The notes below the pieces were generated by a model. The model was not told the DNA's origin. It saw nothing but the letters and a program-made list of their open reading frames with translations, and did no database searches. A program made the position numbers and the translations under genes. A DNA stretch of 64,000 bases from Streptomyces asoensis (GTDB taxonomy: Bacteria; Actinomycetota; Actinomycetes; Streptomycetales; Streptomycetaceae), in the NCBI RefSeq assembly GCF_013085465.1, contig NZ_CP049838.1, positions 6,944,001-7,008,000 on the forward strand, written 5' to 3'. Shown here piece after piece: positions 61,773 through 64,000 of the stretch (position 1 is its first letter; each line of letters starts with the position of its first letter).

Positions 61773-61800
61773 AAGGGCGTCCCCGGCCGGGGGCGCCCTT
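61773..61800 (+). terminator. Terminator before the fumarylacetoacetase gene
   Basis: AAGGGCG (61773-61779) and CCCC pair with GGGG and CGCCCTT (to 61800) around GGCC, with a single-base bulge on each side. It lies about 60 bases after the small protein stop. Confidence 0.7.
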
Positions 61801-61857
61801 CCGCGTTAGCCTGGGGCGTCACACTCCAGCCAGCTCAGTCAAGGGGCCAACCAACCC

Positions 61858-62643
61858 GTGCGCATCGCCAGGTTCTCCATCGACGGGAACGTCGCCTTCG
61901 GCGCGGTCGAGGGCGACAAGCCGGACGAGCTCGTCCTCGACATCATCAAGGGCATCCCGTTCACGGACTTCGAGCTCTCCGGCACCAAGGTGCCGCTGAG
62001 CAAGGTCCGGCTGCTCCCGCCCGTCCTGCCCAACAAGGTCGTGGCCTTCGGCCGCAACTACGCCGAACACGCGCGCGAGCTGGGCAACGAGGTGCCGGAC
62101 GCCCCGTTCGCCTTCTTCAAGCCGTCCACCTCGGTGATCGGCCCCGGCGACGCCATCCAGTACCCGGCCTTCTCCGAGGAGGTCCATCACGAGGCCGAGC
62201 TCGCCGTGGTCATCGGCCGGCTCTGCCGCGAGGTCCCCCGCGAGCGCGTCAAGGACGTGATCTTCGGCTACACCTGCGCGAACGACGTCACCGCCCGCGA
62301 CGTCCAGAAGCGCGAGAAACAGTGGGCCCGGGCCAAGGGCTTCGACACCTCGTGCCCGCTGGGCCCCTGGGTGGAGACCGGCCTGGACCTCGAGACCGCG
62401 GGCGACCTCACCGTCCAGTTGACGGTCAACGGGCAGCAACGGCAGCTCGGCCGCACCAGCGAGATGATCCACTCGATCGAGGATCTGATCGTCAACATCA
62501 CCGAGGCCATGACGCTGCTCCCCGGCGACGTGATCCTCACGGGCACCCCGGCAGGGGTAGGCCCCCTGGTCGTCGGCGACGAGGTCGCCGTCACCATCGA
62601 AGGCATCGGCACTCTCACCAACAAGGTTGTCAAGCGTGGCTAG
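61858..62643 (+). CDS. Fumarylacetoacetate hydrolase-family enzyme
   Basis: The product has 261 residues from GTG 61858. The FAH catalytic domain is clear: [36 protein letters not shown], metal-binding Glu residues in [18 protein letters not shown], and the cap segment [16 protein letters not shown]. The ending [20 protein letters not shown] is also typical. Substrates in this family include 2-hydroxymuconate or acylpyruvates, so the exact one is open. Its stop overlaps the gltX start by 8 bases, so the two genes are translationally coupled. Confidence 0.9.
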   Translation: MRIARFSIDGNVAFGAVEGDKPDELVLDIIKGIPFTDFELSGTKVPLSKVRLLPPVLPNKVVAFGRNYAEHARELGNEVPDAPFAFFKPSTSVIGPGDAIQYPAFSEEVHHEAELAVVIGRLCREVPRERVKDVIFGYTCANDVTARDVQKREKQWARAKGFDTSCPLGPWVETGLDLETAGDLTVQLTVNGQQRQLGRTSEMIHSIEDLIVNITEAMTLLPGDVILTGTPAGVGPLVVGDEVAVTIEGIGTLTNKVVKRG

Positions 62644-64000
62644 CGCACCCGGCTCCCCCGTACGCGTCCGTTTCTGTCCCTCGCCCACCGGTAACCCCCA
62701 CGTGGGCCTGGTCCGCACCGCCCTGTTCAACTGGGCGTTCGCCAAGCACCACCAGGGCACGCTGGTCTTCCGCATCGAGGACACCGACGCGGCCCGTGAC
62801 TCCGAGGAGTCCTACAACCAGCTCCTGGACTCGCTGCGCTGGCTGGGCTTCGACTGGGACGAGGGCCCCGAGGTCGGCGGCCCGCACGCGCCGTACCGCC
62901 AGTCGCAGCGCATGGACCTCTACGCCGACGTCGCCCGCAAGCTCCTCGACGCCGGCCACGCCTACCACTGCTACTGCTCCCAGGAGGAGCTGGACACCCG
63001 CCGCGACGCCGCCCGCGCCGCCGGCCGGCCCTCCGGCTACGACGGCCACTGCCGCGACCTCACCGAGGCGCAGGTGGCGGAGTACCGGGCCCAGGGCCGC
63101 ACCCCGATCGTCCGCTTCCGCATGCCCGACGAGACGATCACCTTCACGGACCTGGTCCGCGGCGAGCTGACGTTCACCCCGGAGAACGTGCCCGACTTCG
63201 GCATCGTCCGCGCGAACGGCGCCCCGCTGTACACGCTGGTCAACCCGGTGGACGACGCACTGATGGAGATCACGCACGTCCTGCGCGGTGAGGACCTGCT
63301 CTCCTCGACCCCCCGCCAGATCGCCCTCTACAAGGCGCTGACCGAACTGGGCATCGCCCAGGGGACCCCGCACTTCGGTCACCTGCCGTACGTGATGGGC
63401 GAGGGCAACAAGAAGCTGTCGAAGCGGGACCCGGAGTCCTCGCTCAACCTCTACCGCGAGCGCGGCTTCCTCCCCGAGGGCCTGCTCAACTACCTCTCGC
63501 TGCTCGGCTGGTCGCTCTCGGCCGACCAGGACATCTTCACGATGGCCGAGATGACCGCGGCCTTCGACATCGCGGACGTCAACCCCAACCCGGCGCGCTT
63601 CGACCTGAAGAAGTGCGAGGCGATCAACGCCGACCACATCCGGCTGCTGGACGTGAAGGACTTCACGGAGCGCTGCCGCCCGTGGCTGAAGGCCCCCTTC
63701 GCCGCCTGGGCCCCGGAGGACTTCGACGAGACCAAGTGGCAGGCGATCGCCCCGCACGCCCAGACCCGTCTGAAGGTGCTGTCGGAGATCACCGACAACG
63801 TCGACTTCCTCTTCCTCCCGGAGCCGGTCTTCGACGAGGCCAGCTGGACGAAGGCGATGAAGGAGGGCAGCGACGCACTGCTCACGACGGCCCGCGAGAA
63901 GCTGGCGGCGGCCGACTGGACCTCGGCCGAGTCCCTGAAGGAGGCCGTTCTGGCCGCCGGCGAGGCGCACGGCCTCAAGCTCGGCAAGGCCCAGGCGCCG
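62636..64000 (+). CDS. gltX: Glutamyl-tRNA synthetase, 5' part (cut by window end)
   Basis: The frame is open from GTG 62636 to the window end (455 codons). The protein begins [20 protein letters not shown], with the class I HIGH-type motif as [16 protein letters not shown] and a KMSKS-type motif as [13 protein letters not shown]. GluRS hallmarks include [20 protein letters not shown] and [20 protein letters not shown]. The catalytic core and part of the anticodon-binding domain ([15 protein letters not shown]) are inside the window. It overlaps the preceding stop by 8 bases. Confidence 0.95.
   Translation, partial: MASAPGSPVRVRFCPSPTGNPHVGLVRTALFNWAFAKHHQGTLVFRIEDTDAARDSEESYNQLLDSLRWLGFDWDEGPEVGGPHAPYRQSQRMDLYADVARKLLDAGHAYHCYCSQEELDTRRDAARAAGRPSGYDGHCRDLTEAQVAEYRAQGRTPIVRFRMPDETITFTDLVRGELTFTPENVPDFGIVRANGAPLYTLVNPVDDALMEITHVLRGEDLLSSTPRQIALYKALTELGIAQGTPHFGHLPYVMGEGNKKLSKRDPESSLNLYRERGFLPEGLLNYLSLLGWSLSADQDIFTMAEMTAAFDIADVNPNPARFDLKKCEAINADHIRLLDVKDFTERCRPWLKAPFAAWAPEDFDETKWQAIAPHAQTRLKVLSEITDNVDFLFLPEPVFDEASWTKAMKEGSDALLTTAREKLAAADWTSAESLKEAVLAAGEAHGLKLGKAQAP

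Overview
The window is high-GC actinomycete DNA and almost certainly comes from a Streptomyces chromosome. Codons are strongly G/C at the third position, many starts are GTG or TTG, and the gene order matches, as I remember it, the Streptomyces coelicolor core interval from about SCO5511 to SCO5547: GGDEF/EAL protein, ilvB-ilvN-ilvC, serA, putA-pruA, leuB, ilvE, ureAB-ureC, citramalate synthase, accB-accE, two conservons and gltX. All orthologue names are from memory. No database search was run.

Layout. 1-4525: the end of a LuxR-type regulator, a small conserved protein, a secreted PQQ-type sugar dehydrogenase, an aldo/keto reductase and a 2-hydroxyacid dehydrogenase. 4937-8038: a membrane-bound PAS-GGDEF-EAL protein with an intact diguanylate cyclase site and a degenerate EAL site. 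8072-13666: branched-chain amino acid and serine synthesis (ilvB, ilvN, ilvC, serA), headed by a short Ile-Leu-Val-Leu leader peptide and an attenuator hairpin. 13829-17268: an MFS exporter divergent from a TetR regulator, then a PucR regulator. 17433-20238: proline catabolism (putA, pruA), with a second copy of the putA 3' end between the two genes. 20311-23240: an alpha/beta hydrolase, an MDR oxidoreductase and a divergent LysR regulator. 23461-26171: a 43-residue protein, leuB and ilvE. 26326-30385: an apparent operon of urease-like ureAB and ureC, agmatine deiminase and TetR. 30451-32297: citramalate synthase behind an Ile-Ile leader peptide and terminator. 32380-41580: secreted and envelope functions (GH30 and GH3 glycosidases, a Gly-rich membrane protein, a trypsin close to SprT, an amidase-like protein, YceI). 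41736-48056: an apparent three-gene conflict or defence-type cassette (unknown protein with a minisatellite linker, Trypco2-like protein, trypsin-STAND NTPase-TPR protein). 48286-50149: accB and accE. 50309-60920: two tandem conservons on the minus strand. 61537-64000: a 57-residue protein, a fumarylacetoacetase-family enzyme and gltX, which runs off the end.

How the genes work together. ilvB, ilvN, ilvC, leuB, ilvE and cimA cover most of isoleucine, valine and leucine synthesis. Two separate leader peptides rich in the codons of the end products suggest ribosome-mediated attenuation of both ilvB and cimA. putA and pruA convert proline to glutamate next to a PucR regulator. accB and accE encode the carboxyltransferase and epsilon subunits of acyl-CoA carboxylase. 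Each conservon encodes a membrane sensor kinase-like protein, a roadblock protein, a DUF742 protein and a small GTPase.

The most interesting region is 41736-48056. A Trypco2-like gene sits beside a large protein that combines a trypsin-like protease with complete H/D/S triad, a P-loop NTPase and a long TPR-like tail. That large gene carries an in-frame TTA codon, the only one I noticed in the window, which would make it dependent on the bldA tRNA and hence on development. The upstream gene in the cassette is unrecognised and contains 25 tandem 9-bp units. Other notable signals are the putA tail duplication, the urease-like alpha subunit without its flap cysteine, a tandem array built from a terminator arm, and long stretches of exact identity between the two cvnD genes.
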